From NCBI RefSeq assembly GCF_018998565.1, contig NZ_JAHNZO010000047.1, forward strand, positions 1-46,798: a stretch of 46,798 nt of DNA. Reading direction: 5' to 3'. Within the stretch, counting starts at the first letter, position 1. Each line of letters opens with the position of its first letter. The DNA comes from Paenibacillus oleatilyticus. GTDB taxonomy: Bacteria; Bacillota; Bacilli; Paenibacillales; NBRC-103111. A program made the translations under genes and the position numbers. This document shows, piece by piece, positions 26,578 through 34,652 of the stretch. A model generated the notes under the pieces. The model saw only the letters and a program-made list of their open reading frames with translations, was not told the origin of the DNA and did not search any database.

Positions 26578-27714
26578 CTACACAAGAGCTTTCCGTTGGC
26601 CGAAATCGACTTCTTTATAATACGTATCGACGACCAAAAGATTCGGTCCGCAGCAGTTGGCCGCCGGACAATGGCAGCTTACGGTTTTGCTCAGGCGATG
26701 ATCTTTCCAGCGCGCGAATACTTGATCGAGCCGGTCCGCATGAATGTTGCCGAGCGCCGGCACATCCGCAAAGTCGGTGACGAAAACGTCGCCCGTGAAC
26801 AGGTTCACGTTGAGGCGGTTTCGTCCGTCCGGGTCGTTGCGCACGGTCACGTTCGGCTCGCGGCGAAGTCGGGTTACCATCTCCCGGTCCTCCTCCAGCG
26901 GGCTGCAAGCGTAAAAGGGCAGCGTGCCGAACAGCATCCACAGATCGCGGTCACGGTCGTCGAGCAGCCGATGAATCGCAGCCCGCGTCTGATCCAGCGT
27001 CAGCACCGGCAAATTGGAGGCGAAAGCGCTTGGATACATCGGGTGCACCTCGTGGCGGCGGCATCCCATTTCTCGAATCAGCTTATGGATTCCGCTCAGC
27101 TTTCCATGTGTCCGGTAATTGATCATCGACTCCGCCGAAACGAACATCCCGCCGCTAGCGAGCGCTTTCGCATTCTCGACCATCCGTTCATATAACTTAG
27201 CCGCCGTCGTGGCGGATACTCTTCGGTCTGTCCGGACGAACCCGACTTCGTAGAAATCGTCGGCGTTCAAATAGTTGAACGAAATATGCATGACGTCAAG
27301 ATAAGGAGCCATCGCCTCGTACCGTGAAAGGTCCAGCGTCACGTTGGAATTGATCTGCGAACGAACTCCCCGCTCCCTGGCGTAACGCAGCAGGGGAACG
27401 ATATATTCGCGCACCGTCTGCTCGTGATAGCTCGGTTCCCCGCCGGTGATGCTGATCGTCTCCAAGTCCTCGACTTCGTCCAGCCGCTTCAAGATGACAT
27501 CCAGCGGGATGCGCGGCCCTTCCGATACCAGAAGCGATTCGCCCACGGCGCAATGCTCACAGCGCATGTTGCATAAATTCGTCACGGTCAGCTCGACGCT
27601 CGTCAACCGGTGTTCGCCATGCGTTTGCAAAGAGCGCAGCGGGTCCCACGGGTCGTACTCGGGCGTTATCTGGGGCAATACGGGCAAATCGTTGACGATT
27701 AAGCGATCGGACAT
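26578..27714 (-). CDS. yfkAB: YfkAB-type radical SAM protein
   Basis: 378-residue radical S-adenosylmethionine protein. The iron-sulfur motif is CNMRCEHC (residues 48-55), one residue off the standard Cx3Cx2C written order but with the three cysteines correctly spaced. The GGEPSYHE SAM-binding motif is near residue 91. The C-terminal part has further cysteines (CHCPAANCCGPN) that may bind a second cluster. YfkAB is conserved in Bacillales with no confirmed reaction. It begins ATG at 27714 with only a weak AGGTG site, and it seems to lead the operon ending in the YitT-like gene. Confidence 0.88.
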   Translation of the reverse strand: MSDRLIVNDLPVLPQITPEYDPWDPLRSLQTHGEHRLTSVELTVTNLCNMRCEHCAVGESLLVSEGPRIPLDVILKRLDEVEDLETISITGGEPSYHEQTVREYIVPLLRYARERGVRSQINSNVTLDLSRYEAMAPYLDVMHISFNYLNADDFYEVGFVRTDRRVSATTAAKLYERMVENAKALASGGMFVSAESMINYRTHGKLSGIHKLIREMGCRRHEVHPMYPSAFASNLPVLTLDQTRAAIHRLLDDRDRDLWMLFGTLPFYACSPLEEDREMVTRLRREPNVTVRNDPDGRNRLNVNLFTGDVFVTDFADVPALGNIHADRLDQVFARWKDHRLSKTVSCHCPAANCCGPNLLVVDTYYKEVDFGQRKALV

Positions 27715-27824
27715 GTTGTTTTTTCACACCTGACTTCTTTAAAAAGTAAAATCTAACAATAATATATTACCCATTGTATCGTAATACGATTGAAAAGAAA
27801 ACCGACGTCCTGTCGCGCCGCACC

Positions 27825-28181
27825 TTACTCCCGCTGTCCGGAAAGGTCGATGCCGCGCGGCTTTCCCCATTTTCTTGCCCAATTTCCCATTTCCACAAGT
27901 ATGGTTTGAAAGTCTTTGCCTTTATCCGTTAAGGAATATTCGACGGTTACCGGTACCGTAGGAAACACTTGACGACGGATAATCTCATGCTCCTCCAGAT
28001 GACGCAAAATATCGGTCAATGATTTGGTGCTGATATGGTCCAGATTGCGGCGCAGTTGATTGAACCGCTGCGGACCTTTGAACAGTTGACGGAGGACCAG
28101 GAACGACCATTTGCCTCCGAAAATTTGGAGCGCCTCCTCCACGGAAGCCATGCATTCCTCTTCGTTTGAAATTGGGTCCAC
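27825..28181 (-). CDS. HxlR-family winged-helix regulator
   Basis: 118 residues with the complete HxlR fold: ALQIFGGKWSFLVLRQLFKGP (residues 17-37), QRFNQLRRNLDHISTKSLTDIL recognition region, then the wing VPVTVEYSLTDKGKDF. A Cys near the N-terminus (EEECMAS) is placed like the redox-sensing Cys of HypR- and QsrR-type members, so a thiol-based response is possible. It starts with GTG at 28181 after AAGGAGG. There is no divergent partner, so its target is unclear; it might control its own gene. Confidence 0.9.
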   Translation of the reverse strand: MDPISNEEECMASVEEALQIFGGKWSFLVLRQLFKGPQRFNQLRRNLDHISTKSLTDILRHLEEHEIIRRQVFPTVPVTVEYSLTDKGKDFQTILVEMGNWARKWGKPRGIDLSGQRE

Positions 28182-28296
28182 TCGATCACCTCCTTACGAA
28201 AGAGAAGTTAGTTTATAATTTAACATTATACTAAAAAATCAGCTATGCTTCAAATTAAAATCCAATAGCTTAGCCCTTCAAAGCGCCCCCCAATGC

Positions 28297-28323
28297 CAAA
28301 AAAGACAGCTTCCGGGAAGCTGC
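28297..28323 (-). terminator. Terminator of the HD-GYP gene
   Basis: On the minus strand GCAGCTTCCCGGAAGCTGTC is followed by TTTTTT. An 8-bp arm pair (CAGCTTCC/GGAAGCTG) lies directly downstream of the HD-GYP stop at 28341. Confidence 0.8.
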
Positions 28324-28340
28324 CTCTACATGACTTGATA

Positions 28341-29435
28341 CTAGATAGGTTTATGGTTGACGCCGGTAATCATGACCGACAGCATTTTGGACAAATCGAT
28401 TTCAGGCGTATCCTTCAATTCCTGTCCCTCCGCATCCAGCAGCAGACGTACGACCGGGCGCTGCGGCACGTTCGCATTCAAATCGACGACCACTCCCGTT
28501 TCGCCCGTATTTAAAGTGACCGTGACTCCGATTGGATAGATGGCGATTTTATCGCGAAACAGCGCGATCTGCCGGGGCTCGTACAAGGTGCCCGATCCGG
28601 CAAACAAAATTTCCATTGCTTGATGCGGCAGCATAGCGCTGCGGTACACGCGGTGGGTCGTCATGGCGTCGTAAGAATCGACCAGGCCGATCCAGCGGGC
28701 GTATTCGTGAATTTCCGAGCCCTTGAGTCCGCGCGGGTACCCGCTGCCGTCCAGTCTTTCGTGATGCTGAAAAGCGCAGTGCGCGGCGAGCAGCGGAATG
28801 TTGGGCTCGTCCTTCAGAAACTGAAAGCCGAATACCGTATGATGCTTGATCCGCTCATATTCGATGTCCGACAGCTTTCCTTTTTTGCGCAGCAGCTCAA
28901 GCGGGATTTGGGTTTTGCCCACATCGTGGAGCAGCGCCCCCAGACCGAGCGTCATCAGCTCTTCCCGGTCGTAGCCGTGCGCCATGCCGAGCATCGTCGC
29001 ATAGATGCACACATTGAGCGAATGTTGAAACAAATATTCGTCCATGAGGCTGATATTGGTCAGCATAATCATGGCATCCTTGTGCTGGCTCAAGTCGTCC
29101 AAAATCATGCTCATCATCCCGCGAAACGCCTTGCCGACCTGCAGCTGACCCACCAATTTGCGTTTAACCTGATCCTCCATCATTTTGCGGAAGGAGGTCC
29201 GGATCTCGGTCATCGCTTGGAGCCGCGTCTCCTCGGTAAGGACATCGTGAACAATCAGATCCCGGGTTCGGGGATCGTCGATATATACAAAGTCCACACC
29301 ATGCTCGCCCAGACGGGTAATAAGCGCCTGCGTCAATTCCACTCGCTCGCCAAGCAGCGTCAACCCGTCCGAGTTGTATATTTTTTTCCCAAGGCGCATG
29401 CCGGGTTTGACCATGCTTAGCGGAAGCAAACGCAT
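28341..29435 (-). CDS. HD-GYP domain protein, probable cyclic-di-GMP phosphodiesterase (1)
   Basis: 364 residues. An N-terminal segment of about 110 residues (LLPLSMVKPGMRLGKKIYNSDG) of the type often preceding HD-GYP domains in this group is followed by the catalytic domain. Metal ligands are in LLHDVGKTQIP, and the GYP signature is HHERLDGSGYPRGLKG. The family hydrolyses cyclic-di-GMP to pGpG or GMP. A C-terminal extension (YPIGVTVTLNTGETGVVVDLN) is typical of Paenibacillus-type members. The start at 29435 (MRLLPLS) is the natural domain start; the ribosome site is weak, and an AT-rich upstream extension to 29519 is rejected. A second paralogue is at 34653. Confidence 0.9.
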   Translation of the reverse strand: MRLLPLSMVKPGMRLGKKIYNSDGLTLLGERVELTQALITRLGEHGVDFVYIDDPRTRDLIVHDVLTEETRLQAMTEIRTSFRKMMEDQVKRKLVGQLQVGKAFRGMMSMILDDLSQHKDAMIMLTNISLMDEYLFQHSLNVCIYATMLGMAHGYDREELMTLGLGALLHDVGKTQIPLELLRKKGKLSDIEYERIKHHTVFGFQFLKDEPNIPLLAAHCAFQHHERLDGSGYPRGLKGSEIHEYARWIGLVDSYDAMTTHRVYRSAMLPHQAMEILFAGSGTLYEPRQIALFRDKIAIYPIGVTVTLNTGETGVVVDLNANVPQRPVVRLLLDAEGQELKDTPEIDLSKMLSVMITGVNHKPI

Positions 29436-29563
29436 CAACGAACCACGTCTTCTTTCTAAAGAAAAATTTAGAAAAATATCGATATGATTAAGCGTATCGA
29501 ATTCGACTAAAAAGAGCAATATGTTTTTTCACGTTTTGACAAAATTTATATGAACATCGGACG

Positions 29564-29602
29564 AAAAAAGCCGGAAACAAGGGAATATCCCCTATTTCCG
29601 GC
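29564..29602 (-). terminator. Terminator of uppP
   Basis: On the minus strand GCCGGAAA pairs with TTTCCGGC, with an inner GGGGATATTCCC, and is followed by TTTTTT, 26 bp after the uppP stop. Confidence 0.8.
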
Positions 29603-29627
29603 AAAATATCGTCGAATTCCGAACAAA

Positions 29628-30434
29628 CTACCGCAGCACGAAGATCCAGAACAGCGCGGCAGCGGCAAAGCGGTAATATGCAAAATACGACATGCTGAAC
29701 TTTTGTACGAATTTAATGAACGTGACAACCGCGAGCAGCGCTACGACGAACGACACGATAAAGCCGGTGGCAAAAAATCCGACATCTCCGGAAGAGAACG
29801 TATCCAGGTTTTTTAGGAGCTCGTATCCGGTAGCCACGACCATGACAGGGATGGCGATAATAAACGTAAAGTCGGCGGCCGCCTTGCGGCTCGCCCCGGC
29901 CAGCATTCCTCCGGCAATCGTCGAGCCCGAACGGGAGAAGCCCGGCCAAATCGAAATGATCTGCCACAGACCGATGAAGAACGCCTGCTTGTATGTCAGC
30001 TCGTCGACATCGTGCGCGGTTACCTTCGGCTGGAATTTCTCCCCGACGATGAGCAGCACACCGCCAAGGATCAAGCCTATAAGGACGGTGGACGGCGAGA
30101 AGAGGTGAGCCTTAATAAAGCCTTTCGTCAAATACGCGATCGCCAGCGTCGGCACGATAGCCAGCATAATATGCAGCAAGTTCATCCCTTTGCCTGTTTT
30201 GGGCTTCTCCTTGCTGAGGCCGAACAGCCGCAATATCCGCTTCCAGTATACGACGACCCCGGCTAGTATGGCGCCGAGCTGGATGACGATCTCGAACGTT
30301 TTGATCAATTCATCCGTATCCGGAATTCCCAGCAGCGTGCTCGTCAAAATCATGTGGCCCGTAGACGAAACCGGCAAAAACTCCGTCAAGCCTTCCACGA
30401 TGCCGATAATCACCGCTACCCACCAATCGTGCAT
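29628..30434 (-). CDS. uppP: Undecaprenyl-diphosphate phosphatase UppP (BacA)
   Basis: 268-residue integral membrane phosphatase that recycles undecaprenyl diphosphate to the lipid carrier used for peptidoglycan and other wall polymers; its loss sensitises cells to bacitracin. Both catalytic motifs are present: EGLTEFLPVSSTGHMIL (residues 14-30) and PGFSRSGSTIAGG (residues about 164-176). Around eight helices are predicted and the length is typical. AGGAGGAG precedes the ATG. The gene is followed by its own terminator and lies about 100 bp downstream of yunD. Confidence 0.97.
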   Translation of the reverse strand: MHDWWVAVIIGIVEGLTEFLPVSSTGHMILTSTLLGIPDTDELIKTFEIVIQLGAILAGVVVYWKRILRLFGLSKEKPKTGKGMNLLHIMLAIVPTLAIAYLTKGFIKAHLFSPSTVLIGLILGGVLLIVGEKFQPKVTAHDVDELTYKQAFFIGLWQIISIWPGFSRSGSTIAGGMLAGASRKAAADFTFIIAIPVMVVATGYELLKNLDTFSSGDVGFFATGFIVSFVVALLAVVTFIKFVQKFSMSYFAYYRFAAAALFWIFVLR

Positions 30435-30538
30435 GCGCTCCTCCTACTCTCTCCCTCGAATTGATCCATTTCGTATCATGTATCGCTTTTTATATTCTAG
30501 CTTGTTTGCTGCGGTTTGTACACAAAGAAGCGCATATT

Positions 30539-31993
30539 TTAGGTTGTATGCCGCGATTCTCCCACCGCGTGCCACCGTCGGGAAAAGCTGTGCTGAAGCG
30601 ACGATTCGTCGCGAAGCTCCCGAAGCAGCACATCGCGCAAAAATTCCGGCAGGAAGAACTGCGGCTCCGTCCCTTCTCCGAGCGACGTAAAGCCGACCCG
30701 GAACGTAAACATGTCGATGGAGCCGACCCAATATTGCCGCTCCGCCTCCAGCGGCTGTCCGCCGACGTCCACGGCGCGAATCTTCGCATAATCGGCCCCT
30801 TCCGGGTCGTACTCAACGATGAGTCCGTCTATGCACAGCGTGCCGAGCACCTTGCCGCGAAAGCCGTAGCCGTACAGCGGTTTGTCCATGAACTCGGTAA
30901 GCAGCGATTCCTCCAGAGCGCGAAGCAGCTGCGCCCCGGTCAGCTTCATCCGGCACGGGTTGATCGGCGACGGGCACAATTGAAGCAGCATACCGGCCGA
31001 TACCGGGCCTTGCGGCAGCCCGCCGAGAAGCTGCCCGGCGTTGACCAGGCCGATCTCGGCTCCCATCCACCGGCGCAATCCCCCGGCCAGCAAATTCCCG
31101 AGCGGCGATTCGCCATACCAATCGTATGGCATCTCGACCGAAAGGCGGGCAACCTCTCGGTCCAATTCGGTGGCGGCACGAAGGGCATACTGCCCGATCA
31201 AGCTGCGGATCTCCTCGTCCTCCGGCTCGGCTGCCACCGCATGAACGGACCCCACCGCACGTACCAGCTTCTGCTCGGCGGGGTCCCATTCCAGATCGAC
31301 GACTCCGACGTATTGTCCGAACTTGCCCGTCGCGCAGACGAGCGTCCCGCCGATGCGCAGCGGCTCTTCGAGCAAGTGATGCGTATGCCCGCCCAAAATC
31401 AGATCGATGCCCGGCACTTCGGCCGCCATGCGCTCGTCGTTGCGAAGCCCGAGATGGGACATGACAATAAGGATGTCCACCTGCGGACGAAGCTGCCGGA
31501 CAAGGGGCGGCACGACGTCGAACGGCTCCCGCACGTCCCATCCGAGCAGGTTGTAAAACTCGGGAAAGCAGGCGGTGACTCCGATCAGCCCGATGCGCAC
31601 TCCCGCTTTGCTGATGATATAATACGGCACCGCCCACGGCGGCAGCGCTCCCGTTGCGGTTGCAGGCAAGTTGCAGATCACCGTGGCAAAGCTTGCTTGT
31701 CGGCCATACAGCTCCGCAAGGACGTCCTCCGTGTAGGACAATCCCTCGTTGTTGCCGAGGGTCACCGCTTCATACCCGGATGCATTCAGCACCGCGACGT
31801 TCGTCCGGCCGTCCGTCCCTTCGGTTTCCGGGCGCATCCGGTCGATATGATCCCCGATATCGAGCGTAAGCGTCCGCTCTTCTCCGGCTTCCGCGCGCAG
31901 TCTCCGCAGAACGGAGGCAATACGGGGCATTTGTTCAAAGTGGCTGTGAATATCGTTCGTATGAAGGACGCGCAGCCTCATTCGTTCGATCAC
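30539..31993 (-). CDS. yunD: YunD-type metallophosphatase / 5'-nucleotidase-like protein
   Basis: 484 residues. The N-terminal calcineurin-like domain has HTNDIHSHFEQMP, LDIGDHIDRM, LGNNEGLSY, VMSHLGLRNDERM and LGGHTHHLLEEP. The usual GNHE is GNNE here, so one metal or catalytic His is Asn; I believe this is normal in the YunD branch. The C-terminal half is a 5'-nucleotidase domain (GLVNAGQLLGGLPQGPVS). There is no signal peptide, so it is probably cytoplasmic, unlike classical 5'-nucleotidases. The start is GTG at 31993, with AAGGAAGG upstream; a TTG at 32011 lies within that site. A small molybdopterin-type gene lies upstream on the same strand. Confidence 0.9.
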   Translation of the reverse strand: MIERMRLRVLHTNDIHSHFEQMPRIASVLRRLRAEAGEERTLTLDIGDHIDRMRPETEGTDGRTNVAVLNASGYEAVTLGNNEGLSYTEDVLAELYGRQASFATVICNLPATATGALPPWAVPYYIISKAGVRIGLIGVTACFPEFYNLLGWDVREPFDVVPPLVRQLRPQVDILIVMSHLGLRNDERMAAEVPGIDLILGGHTHHLLEEPLRIGGTLVCATGKFGQYVGVVDLEWDPAEQKLVRAVGSVHAVAAEPEDEEIRSLIGQYALRAATELDREVARLSVEMPYDWYGESPLGNLLAGGLRRWMGAEIGLVNAGQLLGGLPQGPVSAGMLLQLCPSPINPCRMKLTGAQLLRALEESLLTEFMDKPLYGYGFRGKVLGTLCIDGLIVEYDPEGADYAKIRAVDVGGQPLEAERQYWVGSIDMFTFRVGFTSLGEGTEPQFFLPEFLRDVLLRELRDESSLQHSFSRRWHAVGESRHTT

Positions 31994-32042
31994 AAAGGCA
32001 CCTTCCTTCAAGTAGCGAGTGGATGAACGGAACAGCGTGCCG

Positions 32043-32510
32043 TCAAGAACGTGGCTTGAGCAGCTGCTCCGGTGTTATCGTATTTTTGAACCCGTACGTC
32101 GCCGCTTTTTCCGCAGCCTCTTCATCGTAGAGCATCCGGATTCGCACGACGCTTTTTACATTAAGGCATTCGCTGCTACCGCCCGGGACGTACAAGCGGA
32201 TCGGATACCCTTTGGCCAATGGACTGCCGTCCTCCTGCTCGTAAAGCACCAAGGCTTGCTTCAATTCGCTCCAAGGAATGCCCGCCTGAAATTCGTCCGC
32301 CCCTTCGACCTCCAAGCGGGTCGGGGTCCGTCCCGGTTCCGCCTGCTGCGCCCGAATCCAGGCTTCGTACCACGCCGGCCAGTCGAACGCGTTACCCGTG
32401 ACGCCGCTTACCCGCTCCTGCACCGGAAACCTTCGCGGAGCGATGGCCGCCAGCTCGCTTACGGTATACCGGACTCGGCCGACGTACTCATCTATGATTT
32501 CTATAGTCAT
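32043..32510 (-). CDS. Small protein resembling an oxidoreductase molybdopterin-binding domain
   Basis: 155 residues. The segment GIPWSELKQALVLYEQEDG followed by YPIRLYVPGGSSECLNVKSVVRI resembles the end of sulfite-oxidase-type molybdopterin domains (a Pro-Leu-Arg-Leu-Val-Pro strand leading to a Val-Lys-Ser motif). The protein is too short for a full catalytic domain, and the usual cofactor-ligating Cys cannot be placed with confidence. The divergent neighbours encode MoaD-MoaE and MoeB, which supports a molybdenum link. The ATG at 32510 has GGAGG 6 nt upstream; a longer start at 32543 is less likely. Family assignment is inference. Confidence 0.6.
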   Translation of the reverse strand: MTIEIIDEYVGRVRYTVSELAAIAPRRFPVQERVSGVTGNAFDWPAWYEAWIRAQQAEPGRTPTRLEVEGADEFQAGIPWSELKQALVLYEQEDGSPLAKGYPIRLYVPGGSSECLNVKSVVRIRMLYDEEAAEKAATYGFKNTITPEQLLKPRS

Positions 32511-32707
32511 GCTACGCCTCCATCTCCCTTGAAACATCACCAACCATTATATCATTTTTCGCTAAAAATATGGTATGCTGAAACTTAAAAGAACAGCCCG
32601 CAAAAGCCGGTGAATCGCGAGCTTAACGCGGCCGGAGAACCATCTGCCGCACAAAGACCCCATTCGCCGGACTTCGAAAGGCCGCTGGAACAAAGGAGTA
32701 GACAACC
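32511..32707 (+). promoter_or_regulatory. Divergent intergenic region and moaD-moaE leader with inverted repeats
   Basis: An extended -10 (TGGTATGCT, about 32,569-32,577) lies about 130 nt before the moaD-moaE ATG. The implied leader contains CCGG-tgaat-CGCG-agcttaa-CGCG-g-CCGG, a nested hairpin. Leader length and structure would suit a cofactor-sensing RNA, but I cannot match it to the Moco riboswitch consensus by eye. The other side serves the small molybdopterin-like gene. Confidence 0.35.
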
Positions 32708-33424
32708 ATGAAGCTGAAGCTGCTGCTTTTCGCCGGATTGGCCGAGCATTTCGGTTCCCCGGTACTGGAGCTGGACATAGAACAAGACGGGCTGACGCCG
32801 CAGGAGCTCAAAGCGCTGCTGGCCGCCCGCTACCCCGCCGCATCGGACGTGCTTAAGCAAGCGTTCGTCGCGGTGAATCAGCAATATGCGGACGATGCGG
32901 TGCGCATCACCGGGCAGGATGAAGTCGCGCTCATCCCTCCGGTCTCCGGCGGCGAGCCGGAGCCTTACACCATCACCCGCGATCCGATTCGTGCCGATGA
33001 GGTGACGGCTAAAGTGCTGCACCCGGACCATGGCGCGACACTGGCGTTTGTGGGCACCACCCGGGAGTTTACCCATGGCAAAAGGACCACGATGCTGGAA
33101 TACGAAGCCTACGAGCCCATGGCGCTGAAAACGATGCGTCAAATCGGCGACGAGCTGTCCTCGCGCTGGCCGGGTACGCGGCTCGCGATTACGCATCGGC
33201 TCGGTACGGTGCCGGTAGGCGAAACGAGCGTCGTCATTGCCGTATCTTCCCCGCACCGCGACTCCGCCTATGAGGCGAGCCGTTATGCCATTGAGCGGCT
33301 GAAGCAGATCGTGCCGATCTGGAAGAAGGAAATATGGGAGGACGGCTCGGAGTGGAAGGGACATCAGCAAGGCCCCTGGAATCCGGCAGCCGGTCTGCCG
33401 CAGGAAGGAGAAACGCGGGCATGA
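32708..33424 (+). CDS. moaDE: MoaD-MoaE fusion, molybdopterin synthase
   Basis: 238 residues joining both subunits of molybdopterin synthase, which converts cyclic pyranopterin monophosphate to molybdopterin. Residues 1-83 are MoaD, a ubiquitin-like sulfur carrier (LLLFAGLAEHFGS to ALIPPVSGG). Its functional C-terminal Gly-Gly is at about 82-83 and is immediately followed by EPEPYTITRDPI, the start of MoaE. MoaE motifs include GATLAFVGTTREFTHGK, ITHRLGTVPVGE and IWKKEIWEDGSEWKG (catalytic lysines). A free Gly-Gly end is needed for thiocarboxylation, so cleavage after it is expected, as reported for mycobacterial MoaX. AAAGGAG precedes the ATG. It overlaps moeB by 4 bp. Confidence 0.93.
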   Translation: MKLKLLLFAGLAEHFGSPVLELDIEQDGLTPQELKALLAARYPAASDVLKQAFVAVNQQYADDAVRITGQDEVALIPPVSGGEPEPYTITRDPIRADEVTAKVLHPDHGATLAFVGTTREFTHGKRTTMLEYEAYEPMALKTMRQIGDELSSRWPGTRLAITHRLGTVPVGETSVVIAVSSPHRDSAYEASRYAIERLKQIVPIWKKEIWEDGSEWKGHQQGPWNPAAGLPQEGETRA

Positions 33425-34497
33425 ACGTATCCGACAGCATGACGGAGCAGGAGAACGTACAAGTCGCGGACCGGGAACGGTATTCGCGCCAGATGCTGTT
33501 CGCCCCTATCGGCGAAGCCGGGCAAGCCAAGCTGCTGCAAGCCCGAGTCGCTATCGTAGGCATGGGCGCGCTCGGCACGGTGCTCGCCAATCATATGGTG
33601 CGCGCCGGCATCGGCTTCGTGCGCCTGATCGACCGCGACTTCGTCGAGCGCAGCAATCTGCAGCGGCAGATGCTTTACGACGAAGCCGATGCGGCCGGCT
33701 CCGCGCCCAAAGCGGAAGCGGCTGCCGCCCGGCTTGGCGCTGCGAACTCCGGCGTGGTCATCGAACCGGTCGTAGCCGACTTGAACTTCGCCAATGCCGA
33801 GCAATTGCTGGCCGACGTGCAGCTTATCCTGGACGGTACGGATAACTTTGCGGTGCGCTTTTTAATTAACGACGTCAGCGTTAAACGCGGAATTCCGTGG
33901 ATCTACGGCGGCGCCGTAAGCTCCCGCGGCGTCTCGCACACCGTCATTCCCGGCGAAACGCCTTGTCTGCGGTGCTTGTTCGACCAGCCGCCGGCCCGGG
34001 GTACGACGGAGACATGCGATACGGCAGGCGTGATCGGATCGATCATTCATACGGTCGCCTCCCATCAAGCGGCCGAAGCGCTTAAGCTGCTTGTAGGGGC
34101 CCGTCAGCATTTAAACCGCAAGATGGTTCATTGGGATCTCTGGTACAACCAATACGCCGCCATCGACGTGTCGAAAGCGCGCAAAGCGGATTGCCCTTGC
34201 TGCGCGAAACGTCAATTCGAATACCTGGATGCCTCGCTGGAGGAAGATACGATCCAGACGCTGTGCGGCCGGAATTCCGTCCAAATTCAGCCCGTTGCAC
34301 CTGCCTCGCTCTCTTTGGAAGAATGGGCGGAACGGCTTCAGCCGCTCGGACGAGTAGAGAAAAATCCTTTTCTCCTGAAGCTTCATTTGGACGAAGCGTT
34401 GACATTGGTGCTTTTCCCGGACGGCAGGATGATCGTACAAGGCACCGAAGACCCTACCGTGGCCAAAAGCTTGTACAGCCGCTATATCGGAATGTAA
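33421..34497 (+). CDS. moeB: MoeB/ThiF-family adenylyltransferase
   Basis: 358-residue E1-like enzyme that would adenylate the MoaD C-terminus before sulfur transfer. The Rossmann loop is VGMGALGTVLANHMVRAG (residues 42-59), with LIDRDFVERSNLQRQMLY following, both typical. Zinc-binding Cys pairs are CLRC and CPCC. After residue 265 there is a C-terminal region (LEEDTIQTLCGRNSVQI, ending GTEDPTVAKSLYSRYIG) in place of a rhodanese domain. That tail resembles the extension seen in many Bacillales MoeB/ThiF proteins. It overlaps the moaD-moaE stop as ATGA, with AAGGAG upstream. Sulfur could also be supplied to thiamine synthesis; the context favours MoeB. Confidence 0.9.
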   Translation: MNVSDSMTEQENVQVADRERYSRQMLFAPIGEAGQAKLLQARVAIVGMGALGTVLANHMVRAGIGFVRLIDRDFVERSNLQRQMLYDEADAAGSAPKAEAAAARLGAANSGVVIEPVVADLNFANAEQLLADVQLILDGTDNFAVRFLINDVSVKRGIPWIYGGAVSSRGVSHTVIPGETPCLRCLFDQPPARGTTETCDTAGVIGSIIHTVASHQAAEALKLLVGARQHLNRKMVHWDLWYNQYAAIDVSKARKADCPCCAKRQFEYLDASLEEDTIQTLCGRNSVQIQPVAPASLSLEEWAERLQPLGRVEKNPFLLKLHLDEALTLVLFPDGRMIVQGTEDPTVAKSLYSRYIGM

Positions 34498-34652
34498 TTG
34501 TTACAAAATAGATTAAATATTAATTAATTTTTACCTTTTATTCGACAAAATTCGAGTGCCTCGGGTTCATTTTCCTGTTATCATGAGACAAAAGGGACAA
34601 CTTGTTTATTCCGGCAAATGTCCCGTGACCCCAGGACAGAGGTGAACCCGTT

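Noticed and set aside
30461..32026. Plus-strand open frame of 521 codons
   Set aside because: Antisense of yunD; the metallophosphatase motifs are all on the minus strand.
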